DNA of 64,000 nt from Blasia pusilla (Eukaryota; Marchantiophyta; Marchantiopsida; Blasiales): the NCBI GenBank assembly GCA_050084515.1, contig CM114272.1, positions 56,234,001 through 56,298,000 on the forward strand, written 5' to 3'. Shown here piece after piece: positions 51,881-62,230 of the stretch; the stretch's first letter is position 1, and each line of letters starts with the position of its first letter. The translations under genes were made by a program, and so were the position numbers. Under the pieces are notes generated by a model. That model searched no databases. It saw only the letters and a list, made by a program, of their open reading frames with translations, and was not told where the DNA came from.

Positions 51881-53391
51881 CCAACCTACTTAGTGACAGG
51901 TCTCCGTTTGGGTACTGGAACTTCCGTGGACCGACCCATGCAATGAAGCAGCTTGAGGTTGCTGAAGTTTTGCTGAAAAATCAAATACATATATGGGGTG
52001 AAACTTGGGAAACCAAGTTAATGGAGATACCCCATGTACCACACTATGCATGGTTTGGAAAGATGTAAAAGACACCAGGTAACAACAGAGGTATGAAGGG
52101 TGTCGGGTTCTTCATCGAGAGACTTCATGGTGGATAGGTGTGAGATCATCAAGACAGGGCTCAGTATGAACACAAGATATGGGTCAAAGTCCGAGCTGAG
52201 TGCAACTCGCGGGATATGTATATCGGGTGTATTTACATGCCTACAACAAGTGAATCTCTTTGCTGTAAGAGGCGGCGTTTGATAGTGTGAAACTGATTGC
52301 CTTGCGTTCCGGACAAAGGGGAACATAGTCTTTTGGAGACTTCAACACTGGGTGGGCAAGGCACCGATCCCCTAGCGGAGATCGGGATGTTTGGAGATGT
52401 GAGAGTGAATGGCAATGGCACACGGTGATCACGATGTTGAGGGAACTTCAACCGATGGCACTTAATGATAGGCATAAGGTGGGATCCCGGCTTGGACTAG
52501 GGTCAACTTCAAGGAGAATGAGAGCTCCATTGTGGACTACATAGCTGTGGATGAGGAACTCTACACACGCAGCTGGCAAGATCACAAAGTGGATGCGACA
52601 GACATTGGAAGATCGAGATCATTCATTGGTCCGACAGAGTTGCAAAGACAAAGGCTAAAATGCTTGACCAAACCAAAGTGAAGAGGGTGATCAAGAAATG
52701 GAGGATAGAGGACTTCAAGATGAGGGCAACAAGAAGGTGTACATTGGCAAGCTGGAAGAAAATCTCTTGGCATTTGACACTTTCATTGAATCTACCGTCA
52801 AGACCTTTGGGTTCACAAGAACAAGCGTGGACATGGTCTTTGGCATGGTGGGAGCGTGGAGTACAGATGCCGCCAAGATTGTTGTCGGCAGAAATTGATA
52901 ATATCTTGCGAGCCGTCAAATGGTGGTCCTTGGAACTCAGGCGGCCATTGCCAAACGAAGAAGCGTTTGTCACAAGTGCCAAAGCCAGGGGACGATGCAT
53001 CCTTGTGGGCGAGTATGTGGCCCTACGCAAGGAAACCCGTCTTATCGTGCGCATGCACAAGAAGAAAATGAACAAGCCACATACTCATCCATCAATGAGA
53101 ATTTTCGAGAATCGAGAAAAAGTTCTGGATGGAAGTGCAGAAGAAATTGAGCAAGGCCAGGGGCGAAACGCACGTAAAGGCCTTGAAGAGAAAAAGACGG
53201 TGGAATGGTGACCACACTAAACAGATCCGACATGTGTTGGAAGGCCATTACAAGGAGTTAGGCAGGAAGCCCGCTCGGACATCCCTTGAAGAGCGAAACT
53301 TGAGAGGGTGGTGGAGGATTTTGTAAAGATACAACGGGAGAAGGCAGATGATGAGGTTGAGCTAGGCAACGCATATAATGATTAGTTCTCC
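51881..53391 (+). pseudogene. LINE ORF2 endonuclease and linker, decayed
   Basis: The N-terminal part of ORF2 would nick target DNA. The frame 51,727-52,068 passes into YWNFRGPTHAMKQLEVAEVL and IWGETWET, the usual start of an APE-type endonuclease. The rest is scattered over frames to about 52,620 (for example ENESSIVDYIAVDEELY near 52,515-52,565). The linker before the polymerase is readable in pieces: KKMNKPHTHPSMRIFENREK (about 53,060) and VQKKLSKARGETHVKALKRK (about 53,130). Multiple stops show it cannot yield full-length ORF2. Confidence 0.65.
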
Positions 53392-54384
53392 TTGGCTGAG
53401 GTGGGAGCAGCGATCAAAGAAATTGTGAACCACAAAGCAGGCGGTGGTGATGAGCTTGTGAATGAGCTGTTAAAGTATGGCGATGCTGCTATGGCTCGTT
53501 CTCTAGTGAGTCTCTTCAACCTGGTCTGGCGGGCAGAAGTCATCCCACAAAGATGGCGGATGGGAGTCATCGTGAACCTCTTCAAGAAGGGTGAGCGAGA
53601 AGACCCTGGAAACTACAGGGGTATTACATTGTTGAGTGTAGTCGGGAAGCTCCTTTGCCGTATACTCAACAATAGGATCTCTGTGCACCTGGAGGAGAAT
53701 TCTATCATCAAGGAAGGCCAGGCTGGCTTCCGGCAAGCTCGAAGATGCGTGGACCACATCTTCACCTTCAGTCACATCATCCACGGTAGGAAAAAAGAGG
53801 GGAAACCCACCTATTGCTTCTTCTTGGACCTGAAGAAGGCATATGACACTGTATGGCGTGACGGGCTTTCTTATAGCCTGTGGAAGGCGGGGTTGAGAGG
53901 GAAAATGTGGAGGGTGGTGGAGAAGATGTACCAGAACACAAGGAGTAGAGTTCTATTGAATGGCCAAAAGAGTGGGACATTCGACATCAAGCAAGGAGTG
54001 GCTCAAGGATGCCCGCTCTCCCCCACCCTCTTCAACATTTTCGTGAATTCCCTATTGGAAGAAATGGAGGATAGTGGACTAGGCATACGAGTGGGCAACA
54101 ACTCTATTGTTGCCCTGATGTTTGCTGATGACTTTGGTGGCCTCGAGGAAACAGGAGAGAAACTCCAAGAGATGATCTCCCTGACCAAAATCTGGTGTGA
54201 CATGTGGGGCATGGAGGCAAATGTACTGAAGTGCGGTGTGATGATTTTCAATGGCAAGGAGGAGGACCAAGACCACAGGTGTCTTGGGGTGACCAAGAGA
54301 TCCCCGTGTGGCTACCTATACCTATTTGGGCATAGAATTCTCGGAAGATTGCATGTGGGATGCACATATCAAGAAGACTACTGA
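53392..54384 (+). CDS. LINE reverse transcriptase (ORF2 core)
   Basis: A 330-residue open frame covers the reverse transcriptase of a non-LTR retrotransposon, which would prime cDNA synthesis at nicked target DNA. Motifs in order are GVIVNLFKKGEREDPGNYRG near residue 60, GQAGFRQARRCVDHIF near 110, motif A YCFFLDLKKAYDTVWRDG near 145, motif B QGVAQGCPLSPTLFNIFVNS near 200, and the catalytic FADD (MFADDFGGLEET) near 245. The chosen ATG is only the first in the open frame, since the true ORF2 start is upstream. The frame is lost near 54,270-54,310 and continues as TYTYLGIEFSEDCMWDAHIK. All core motifs are present, so this copy is the least decayed coding sequence in the window, but the endonuclease is broken. 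Confidence 0.9.
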   Translation: MAEVGAAIKEIVNHKAGGGDELVNELLKYGDAAMARSLVSLFNLVWRAEVIPQRWRMGVIVNLFKKGEREDPGNYRGITLLSVVGKLLCRILNNRISVHLEENSIIKEGQAGFRQARRCVDHIFTFSHIIHGRKKEGKPTYCFFLDLKKAYDTVWRDGLSYSLWKAGLRGKMWRVVEKMYQNTRSRVLLNGQKSGTFDIKQGVAQGCPLSPTLFNIFVNSLLEEMEDSGLGIRVGNNSIVALMFADDFGGLEETGEKLQEMISLTKIWCDMWGMEANVLKCGVMIFNGKEEDQDHRCLGVTKRSPCGYLYLFGHRILGRLHVGCTYQEDY

Positions 54385-54750
54385 GAAAGGCCACAAGAAG
54401 GTGAACGGATGCGTCGATTCCTCTGATGCCGGGACATCACATCAAGTAAAGCGTTGTGTCATTTTGCATACCATTCGTCCCTCGCTGGAATACTGGGGGT
54501 AGCGGTGTGGGATGCCAACACCAAACAAAGGGATAGGCTTGAACTTGTGCGGTGAAGGCGTTTAGGGTATGATGTCAACTTCATCACGAACAGCCAGCGT
54601 TGGTGTGAGATCAGAACTAGGTGTGGAACCCTTGGAGGATAGGCGTGACATCGCCAAGTTGAAATGGCGGAGGCCGGAGACAATGGACTTCCCATCGCTA
54701 TCCTAAAGAGGTGATTGGGAAAACTGGATCCAAGAAGACCAGAAAGCGGT
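54308..54750 (+). pseudogene. LINE ORF2 C-terminal remnant
   Basis: The post-polymerase region continues in a new frame: YLGIEFSEDCMWDAHIKKT, then RPSLEYWG near 54,500. Further frame-shifted text resembles the LINE tail (LEDRRDIAKLKWRRPE near 54,630-54,680). It ends where the B2 repeat of RE-2 begins at about 54,752. There is no poly-A tail, so the LINE was probably cut by the retroelement insertion or by a later rearrangement. Confidence 0.65.
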
Positions 54751-54751
54751 G

Positions 54752-55520
54752 TAAATGCGCATACACATCATAACACAACATACATCATTTGTCACCAAAA
54801 ACACACACAAACACGCATGATCCCATGCTAACTCATGGCATCCAAACAACGAGACAAGAAGAACCAAAATATCTCCAATAAAGTAAGATCCAATCTCTCT
54901 CTCCACCATCTCACACCATAGCTCTCAAAGGTGTGCACTCTCTTTCATGTCAAACCAAACCCACTCTCCTAAAGAGAGGCTTGGGTTACACTCACAAGGC
55001 AAGGTACCATAGCTCCACGCCTCATGCCAAGAGGTTCAACAAAGAGAGAATGAGCTCTCAAGCTCTCTCTCCTTGAGGTATACCCCTCTCCTCTCCCAAG
55101 CTCTCTCCATGGTAACCTATTCTCCCAAGTCACCTCCTTGGCTCTTGACCTGATGTAGGAGGTCAAGGGCCACTTACCAAAAATAGTAAGTCGATCATAT
55201 ACTCAAAATGGTACTTACCTAAAATAGTAAGTTCCTCAATATGGCTCCAAATGAGCCGAAACGAAGGGGAAACCTGCTATCTCAGGTTTCCAAGGGCCTC
55301 AAGCAGTCACCTCGACCCTCCGGGTGTGTCCTCCACTACTCATGAAGGCGCTCTATTAGATCCCACCGATCTATCCTAAAAGACGTGATAGCTGTCGTGC
55401 GCATACACATCGCTACACAACATACATCGTTGTCACCGAACACACACACAAACACGCATGATCCCATGCTAACTCATGGCATCCAAACAACGAGACAAGA
55501 AGAACCAAAATATCTCCAAT
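54752..55520 (-). repeat. RE-2 3' terminal repeats B1-A2-B2
   Basis: B1 (55,392-55,520) and B2 (54,752-54,880) are direct copies of about 129 bp. They begin TTGGAGATATTTTGGTTC on the minus strand and end near GTGTATGCGC, with B2 damaged at its very end. Between them lies A2 (54,881-55,391), which begins TATCACGTCTTTTAGG and ends GGATCTTACTTTA. A2 matches A1 of RE-3 and the visible part of A1 of RE-2. The A-plus-B unit starts near TGTC and ends in GACA, like an ordinary LTR. Confidence 0.85.
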
Positions 55521-55700
55521 CGCCCCCCTAGCTGGTGGTTAGGCCCCTCTTACTCCAGATAGCCATCTATCCCTACCTACCATGACATACATCTCTCAGA
55601 CGCTAAGAGCAAGAAGGCCGGGTGCTCATGTGGCCCCATCGTTAGTCGCCTCCTTGTCATCAATGTCATAGACACAAGTCAGAATGTAGAACTACCTTCT
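55521..55700 (-). promoter_or_regulatory. RE-2 3' untranslated region and polypurine tract
   Basis: Non-coding sequence between the PHD stop and B1 ends in GCTAGGGGGGCG (minus strand, about 55,521-55,532). An equivalent G tract and flanking AGGGGCCTAA-type sequence occur at the same place in RE-1. Confidence 0.6.
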
Positions 55701-56143
55701 CTATGTACATCTGGGACACATCCATCGTCCCTTAGGAACCCTAGTGAGAGGTGGCGTCAAACATGCCATATGCCATCCTCTCGAACACCCATCACAGACT
55801 AGCATCGATGCCGCACCACGGGCAGAACCACACAACATACAACGCAAGCCTGCAGGAACTACAACTTAGCTTGGATCTACTGTACCATCAATGTTAGGAA
55901 GGTGATATGGCGCACAATTACGCACATGGTCCTTCCATACCATACCATCGCGTCCCTCCAGCAAGAGAACACCCGATGGCAAAATGTCACGCACTCTCAG
56001 GATAGTGCGCCCTGCAGTCACATCCAACGTCGTCGGTGCCGTCTGCTGCAAATAGACATAATCTCCCTGATGAAACCTCCGGATAGTTGAATACTGAATC
56101 TGGAGCATGCCTCCGGATAGTTGAATACTGAATCTGGAGCAAG
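55701..56143 (-). pseudogene. RE-2 integrase C-terminal region and PHD finger
   Basis: The frame 55,866-56,108 carries the beta-rich C-terminal region (GDYVYLQQTAPTTLDVTAG, then LRVRDILPSGVLLLEGRDG). It ends at a TAA where RE-1 has TTA, a one-base change. In the same frame beyond the stop (55,704-55,841) a complete PHD finger can be read: C-x2-C-x11-C-x2-C-x4-H-x2-C-x14-C-x2-C, with VCDGCSRGWHMACLTPPL inside, followed by a true stop at 55,701. All eight metal ligands are present and the spacing is identical to RE-1. A 34-bp tandem duplication (56,076-56,143) lies at the integrase deletion junction. Confidence 0.85.
56076..56143. repeat. 34-bp tandem duplication at integrase deletion junction
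   Basis: Two units of 34 bp (56,076-56,109 and 56,110-56,143) each start CCTCCGGATAGTTGAATACT. They lie exactly where the integrase core should be, between the zinc-binding part and the C-terminal region. Confidence 0.9.
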
Positions 56144-56470
56144 CTATACGTCCGCTTCACCCCAAAGTGACCCAACTCCTCGTGGGCATGCTGCACTAGT
56201 CGTGCTCTCTGCAAAGGATGCGCACACGCTGGCGTACTCGCCATCCTCCCAAACCCTCAAAACATGTGTCCCCTCCCAACGGAACCGTCTAGCCCAGTAG
56301 GATCCGATCCCGCTCTCTAGCATCCATGGTGCTCGAAAAAGGTGCCAAAGACGAAGGTACTCTAAGACTACTCCATCATCATGAATATCTCGGCCACTTG
56401 TCGTGTCCTCACTGGCCTCGGGATCCAAAGACTCTCCACTAAACCTCGCCATCGAAGTCTCCACACTCTA
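56144..56470 (-). pseudogene. RE-2 integrase zinc-binding remnant
   Basis: The frame text QHAHEELGHFGVKRTYSLL (about 56,145-56,205) is the His pair of the integrase zinc-binding domain. The Cys pair and the whole DDE core, present in RE-1 at 23,669-24,170, are absent, and the sequence passes straight to the C-terminal region. Upstream text (GTHVLRVWEDGEY near 56,240-56,290) is the RNase H-to-integrase linker. This copy could not integrate by itself. Confidence 0.75.
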
Positions 56471-57970
56471 GCTCTCCATAGCCAACATGCCTAAATAGGC
56501 TGACGCTAGCACCATCCTGGGCACCGACTCCTCATCACTCTCTCCATGCCATCGAGCTCCGGGGCCGCATCTCGCCGACTCAGGCATGGGTTACGACTCA
56601 ACCCATCCGCATCCTGGTTGAGCGTTCCCGGATCTATGTACCACCGAAAATCATACTCTGCAACAACAGAGCCCATCTCGCAAGCTTCCCTCTAAGCTTC
56701 AGCCGGACTCCATCAACCACTTCGTGGTTGATGATCGATGATGATGGTAAAGGGGTTGCCGAATAAAGTAAAACCTAAAATGCGCGTGACCACACATGAC
56801 CAAGCACTCACCCTCATACGAGTTGTACTTCGCCTCTGCGGCGTTGTTCGAGCGGCTAGCGTAAGCCACCACAAACTCTCTACCCTCATCATCATCTTTG
56901 GGTGAGCACCGCCCAAGCCCCAACATGCTCCAATCGGTGCAATCGAAAGGACGCCCGATCGGTCTCCTCAAGATGGGTGTGGACGTCAACTTGTCCTTGA
57001 GCAAGCTGAAATGCTCGCTCCTGCTCATCCCAGTGCCACTCGTGATCCACCTTGGTGAGCAAGGTCGCTTCCCATAATCGAATGAATCCCTTGACGTATC
57101 GCCAATAGAAGTTCGCCAATCCATGAATGCGCGAACACGGCTCACATCGTAGGGCGTGGAATGCATGAGATAGCCTCTACCTTCGCGTCTGCTGAACACC
57201 AAGGCCCCTGGGTATATCGTATGACCCAAGTACTCAATCTCGTCAGAGAAGAACTTGCACTTGCCTGGATGTAGCTTCAGCCCATGTAATTGCAATCGTC
57301 AAAACACCTCCTCTAGATGTTGCTCATGCTCCTCAACCGTGGCGCTAAAGACTACGATGTCATCAATATAACACCTAGCAAAATCCAGACCAGCCAAGAT
57401 CCTATCCATGACCCTCTCAAACTCGGGGCGTTCTTTAACCCAAATGATAAGAACCGCCACTGGTACAAACAATCCTTCCCGTGAGGATCGATGCCCCAAA
57501 ATGCCGTTTTCCGCCTCTCCTCCAATCGATAGGCGGTGATGGTATCCACTCATAAATCCAATGAATCAAGACCTTTGCGTGACCAATCGCATCAAAGATC
57601 TCCTCGGGGTGGGCATGGCATACCTATCGGACTTCGTCACGCCAATTGATAGGTCGGTAATCCCACACATCCGCCTATCCGTCTAGTTGCCATGCACATC
57701 CTTCTTGGCGGGCATGACAAAGTGGCGGATGCATACTCCCCATCGACATCTCCACTAGTCTGCTCCGACCAAGTCTTGGCTCCTACTCTGAATCAGAGCC
57801 CTCTCCATATCACTGTACCTATAGGGTCGTCAGAAGATCGGCGTATCACTCCACAACTCAATGCGGATCCCCGGTCCCTTCAACGTAACCAAATCCTCCA
57901 TGCTAAATGCAAAGCAGCTCCTATAACTCCTGAGGAACTGATGTATTCGGCGCCGCTCTCCTCCTGTCAA
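56471..57970 (-). pseudogene. RE-2 reverse transcriptase and RNase H
   Basis: Gypsy polymerase text is spread over frames: TDRRMCG and DRYAMPTPR near 57,620-57,690, KDCLYQWRFLSFGLKNAP near 57,420-57,490, and the catalytic YIDDIVVF near 57,350-57,375. The palm and thumb end follows (LHPGKCKFFSDEIEYLGHTI, 57,200-57,290). RNase H text includes the first Asp (DCTDWSMLGLG, about 56,925-56,955) and NSYEGECLVM near 56,800. Numerous single-base indels relative to RE-1 break the frame, for example around 57,140, 57,020 and 56,830. Function is lost, but the family assignment is secure. Confidence 0.85.
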
Positions 57971-59310
57971 CTTAGGGCCCATATCTGGCTCCCAAGTCTC
58001 CATCGTGACTACGGTAGGACTCTTCGGCGCGGGTATCGGTGGTTGCTATGGTACAACCCCATCTCGAACAACAACACTCGGCCGCTCTCCTGCAGCCAAC
58101 TGCAAACTCTGATCTCCTCCACGTGCAGTGCCCGAAACCACGCTCGATGCTGTGGCTATCATCTCCTTGCGCACCTTCAAAACATCCCAAGAAGTCCAAG
58201 GGTGTCTCCCGATCTCCCAGTGCGTAGATCTCCGGTCTCGCCTCGACCCACGCTTCCCTCCCTGTCTCGGTAGGCATGGGGCTCACCAACGCAACCGCTA
58301 TGATGTCGCGATCTCATACGACTTTCGACCACTCCCAAGCCGAGGATCCATGTCAGCGATTCAGGTCCATTGCGACCCAAGACATGGTGTCGTGATGCCT
58401 CTTAATCGATAGTCTTGCCGTCACTCATGGGAAATCCCATCGCCGCTCTCTCTCGTTGGCGTTGGGCTCCACCAACCGCTGAACCTGGTCATCCCAAACC
58501 AAGCCAGGACCGGCCTCCTTGTATGCATAGGAAGCGGAAAACTCACAAACATGGGCAAGGCGCCCGGCTCGCTACCTCGACTGACCCACGGTCGGCGGTG
58601 GTCGATCATTGTGCCTCATCGTCAGTGATCGGCGATCTGGATCCACAATGGAATCCACTAACAAAGGAGGGGCGCTCACTCTGCATCGCCCTCCATAACA
58701 CCGCATGGGGCACCAAGTTGGTCCACCATAGACGGGCGATGGGCTCTAGAACCTACACTCGCCGCATCCAAGAACACCGCTGGGCGATCAGCACGCACTG
58801 ATGAGCACTCGTGGCGACCCGTGACGGAGTCTCTAAGATCGGCACATTCTCGAATGTAGGCCGAGAACGAGGCGGTGCTCCCAGAATCGCCGTAAGACCC
58901 TCAACATCTCCCAAAACAACCTGGACCGAGTGTCGACCAACCCCCGCCTCGCCCAAAGACTCAATTGACTGACGACATGGCCAACCGGCAATGACCAAAT
59001 CAATGGTCCCTACCCGCTCTAAGTCTTGCGCCCCCAACAACAAAATATCCCCCGGTAGGGAACTCTGGTACCCCTTGTACTGCGGACGCGGACAATAAGT
59101 CGGGAAAACGTAGGCGTAATTGCACCACATGTCGTAGTGAGACGCGCCTCGCAACATCATCACTCTCCACATACAAGTACTGTTGTACTCACACTCCTGC
59201 CTGCAAAACAGCAGCTAACCCGGTGCTAATCCCTCCAAAGAGATCTAACACTCGAATACCCTCCTCCGGGGTACACCACACAATGGGTGTAGTATCCAAG
59301 GGTGTCATCG
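57971..59310 (-). pseudogene. RE-2 cytosine-5 DNA methyltransferase
   Basis: The same domain as in RE-1 lies between protease and reverse transcriptase. Motif I reads EEGIRVLDLFGGISTGLAAV (about 59,212-59,265), followed by a TGA and then VQQYLYVESDDVARR (motif II). Motif IV reads IDLVIAGWPCRQS, with the catalytic Cys codon at 58,975-58,977. Motif VI reads FENVPIL (about 58,840-58,860). Motif VIII-like text (LDAASVGS, then HRP and WWTNL in shifting frames) lies near 58,715-58,770. Motif X-like ESLTWILGLGVVES is near 58,330-58,370. Several indels and at least one stop break it. Two diverged copies with the same domain in the same place show that it is inherited, not a chance insertion. Confidence 0.88.
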
Positions 59311-60540
59311 TAGCACTCCCCGCTACCTCGGTTCCTCAGACCCGTAACGCGTTGGTGCAAACGCCTCGCTCCACGTGGTCTGCACGTGCGCATCTGCCAA
59401 TCGTTGAAGCTCCTCAGTCAAGCCCCACAGCGGCACCTCTCCTCCACGGAATGATGCAGCTACCATAACACTCCTCTCCATAGAAATGTCAGGAACGGGA
59501 ATATCCTCTGCATGGACATGTCCCTCAATCAAATCACTAGACCAATTGATGGCACTGCTAAATGCTGCTAAGGTTGCCATCTCTCCTGGCCGTTGCTCGA
59601 TCACTACACCTGTGAATCGAACGGGTAATGAGCTAAGGCGCCCATCACCTAACTGCCATCCTGGTCTGTAGGACGCTGACTCCTCCCAAGTAATCCAAGG
59701 AAACCCCATCGGGTATAACATCGCTCCACCAACCAAGACGTCGAGGACTCAGATCAGTCACTATCGCCTTGGCGCGCACCACGGACTCCTCTGTAGGATG
59801 TCCCGGGCGAATCCTCACCACGACCTCCTGTCAGGTGATATACAATGTGGTACTTGCTCCACCCAAGGATGTCTGTATCCGAAATGGACAACACTCCACA
59901 TCGGCTCTCGTCAAGCCCAATCCTCTGAATGACGCTTTCCCCAACATCAAGGGTTGCGCTCTTGAATCCAACAAGACGCGTTGCGGACTAATAGCTCTGA
60001 CTCCAGGACTCACCAACTTGAAGACCTCTCCTCGGTTATCCAGCAACACAACACCAGGAGAAGCCATGGCACGCTCTATCGCGGGTCTAGCGGGCATCTC
60101 CGCCATCCTAGCGAGCCCATGACTGCCATGAATCGGCGTGGGCGGCCCGAGCATCCGCTCAAGGGCAGGTCCATCACCTCCTCTGCAATCACCTCTGAAC
60201 GTGATGCAGGAACTCCAACTCCGCGCTCACATAGTGAAGCGGCCAGCCGAAAAGCCTCGGCGGGCGTACCTCCCAACGTCACAACATCGGAAGAAGAAAA
60301 TAAAGGAGTGCGGTACACAACGGTGGCCGCCCCAACAACGTGCTTTCGACACATGCCCCCCTCCCGAGCATCAACAGGAGTCGCCGCGCTTTCGCTTCTC
60401 CCATCGCCCTCCGTGCTTGCACACCAACAACATTACCAACTCTCCGGGAACTTTGATGAGGACCCATCGATGGGGTCCTCATCGCGCCAGTTAACGTGAA
60501 AGATTGAGGAAGCCTAGTCGTCTCATCGGCTTCCCCGTTT
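59311..60540 (-). pseudogene. RE-2 aspartic protease region
   Basis: Two main frames carry it. The frame 59,831-60,154 includes LLDNRGEVFKLVSPGVRAIS and the active-site stretch RVLLDSRAQPLMLGKASFRG. The Asp-Ser is kept but the following Gly is Arg. RE-1 instead has D-F-A, so the ancestral DSG is inferred from the two together. The frame 59,323-59,736 holds YPMGFPWITWEESASYRPGW and VPDISMERSVM and ends ADAHVQTTWSEAF, aligning with the end of the RE-1 protease frame and keeping the CAG codon that RE-1 has lost. Confidence 0.75.
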
Positions 60541-62230
60541 GTGGATCAACTCTGCGGGTCGCTCCACGCGCGTCTGGCTGCGGCGGCCTCCATCGGGCAA
60601 CCCCGACATCCATCCAGGATCCTCGGATCTCTGGCTGCTCCATATGATGTCGATGCCACGGATCCGCATCGGGTAACCTCAATGCCATAGCGGCAATGCT
60701 CCTGTAGGCATGTTGTATCTCGAGCGACCATCCCGGCCTCACGTCCGACATCTCCTCGGCGCGTCTAGGTGGTGGCACTCTACCTCCTCCACGGGCAACT
60801 CCACCACCCTATCGGGCAACTCCAACTCCTCGTCTCCCAACGGGACCACGGAGCACGATCTCTAGGCCCACCCGGACCGGCTACTCGCTCGGTGCCCTCT
60901 CGGCCCTCGGTCCAAACGTAACTCAGGATGTAAACTAAAACACTGGCGCGTGTATGACCATACCTCGACAATAGTCTGCTTTGATAACCTCTGGTGCAAA
61001 GCACCATCTCCTCCTCCATCTTTGAGGCACACGTCCATGACCCGACGAGTGCAATCGCGCTGATGATGGGCTCCACCACATGACCAACAAGTAATAGTAG
61101 GCGGTTGGCTTTGAGCCGCATATGAAAGCGAGGGTCTCTCGTGGCACGCCTCTCGGTATCCTCCCCCGAGCTCGTGGTGCCACGATCGACCTATCTCGAG
61201 TCCACGTTCTGCATAGTTGGTGGAGACAATCGTGGATCGCTCTCGCCGAGAACCCATGGTGGCTACGTTCTCCTCCGCCATGTTGCGCTCAATGTTCTCG
61301 GCGGTCCTAAAACATCTCTCAACGAGGGGAGGTGTTCATAAGAAGCACCCCCCCGCTTTCCGTGTCCGTAGGGGTCCGGTCCAAAGATCGCATACCATGG
61401 TGGATAGCTGAGCCTCTGTCACCCCCGAGTGGCGTTGATCAAACGGCGCAAGCGAGTGTAAGCCTCACGCAAACTCTCACCCAGCGCCTCCGAAGTCGTG
61501 GATGCTCCCCAACTTCTCCGTCCGCACCCCCGATAGCTCGCCCTCAACTCAAAGCAAAGAACTCAACCAGGGGTTGAACTGGGACGAACCCGACTAGACG
61601 GTGCAATCTGCTCCCCGTCGTGAGTGACCCCTCCTAAAGCGTCACTAGTGGAAGAGGTAGTAGCCTCTCCTGACTCCTCCTCCTCATCTGGGAATGGCTC
61701 CGTCCATGACACATAATGTGGGTCATAGTAGAGCCTCCACGCCTCGATCTCACATGCATATCTCTGAGAGAACTCATGGTAATCGTCCATGGGCGCCCCC
61801 TCTAAATCTGGAACATACCGTTCCATGTCAGAACGGGTTGAACTCTCTAGAGTTCCTGGCCCGCCGGGAGTCGCACCAACTCCTAAACTCTGCTATAAAA
61901 TTGTGCAACTCAATCGTGCCTACTTCACCTGAAAACCTACGCGGTCCTCTACCCCGGTCGTCCATCTCGTACGCCCAACTGGTAGGACCACTCACAATGT
62001 ATGGCGATGTGCTCACAAACTCCTCTACACCCTCCCCCTCGTCTGACGATGACATAGAAGGAGGTCGAGGTGGTCCCTCACGTGGAGACCCTCGAAACCT
62101 CGCGCCACTCCGCGTAAAACCTCTAGAGCTACTCTCGGGTTCACCACCTCGCCTCTCAAAGTCCCGAACAGACTCCGTGATGACCCTCGTGCCCCTCTCA
62201 CCCGATCACTCTGAACCTTGTGAGGAATCC
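60541..62230 (-). pseudogene. RE-2 gag
   Basis: The gag core reads from about 62,220 downward. The frame 61,828-62,055 holds SSSDEGEGVEEFVST and GTIELHNFIAEFRSWCDSRR. After a shift, 61,563-61,826 holds MERYVPDLEGAPMDDYHEFS and EIEAWRLYYDPHYVSW. A zinc knuckle CWSCGGAHHQRDC (CX2CX3HX4C) lies near 61,050-61,095, and CFSLHPELRLDRGP near 60,905-60,945 is the remnant of the second Cys/His motif. The same arrangement is seen in RE-1 gag. Several indels break the frame. Confidence 0.8.

Noticed and set aside
54703-55166. Minus-strand open frames in the RE-2 terminal repeat
   Set aside because: Similar frames appear wherever the A and B repeats occur (for example 16,534-16,734 and 20,494-20,751); they lie in non-coding terminal repeat sequence with no domain.
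57692-58801. Plus-strand open frames of 94-193 codons
   Set aside because: They are antisense shadows of the RE-2 methyltransferase and reverse transcriptase, kept open by GC-rich codon bias on the other strand.
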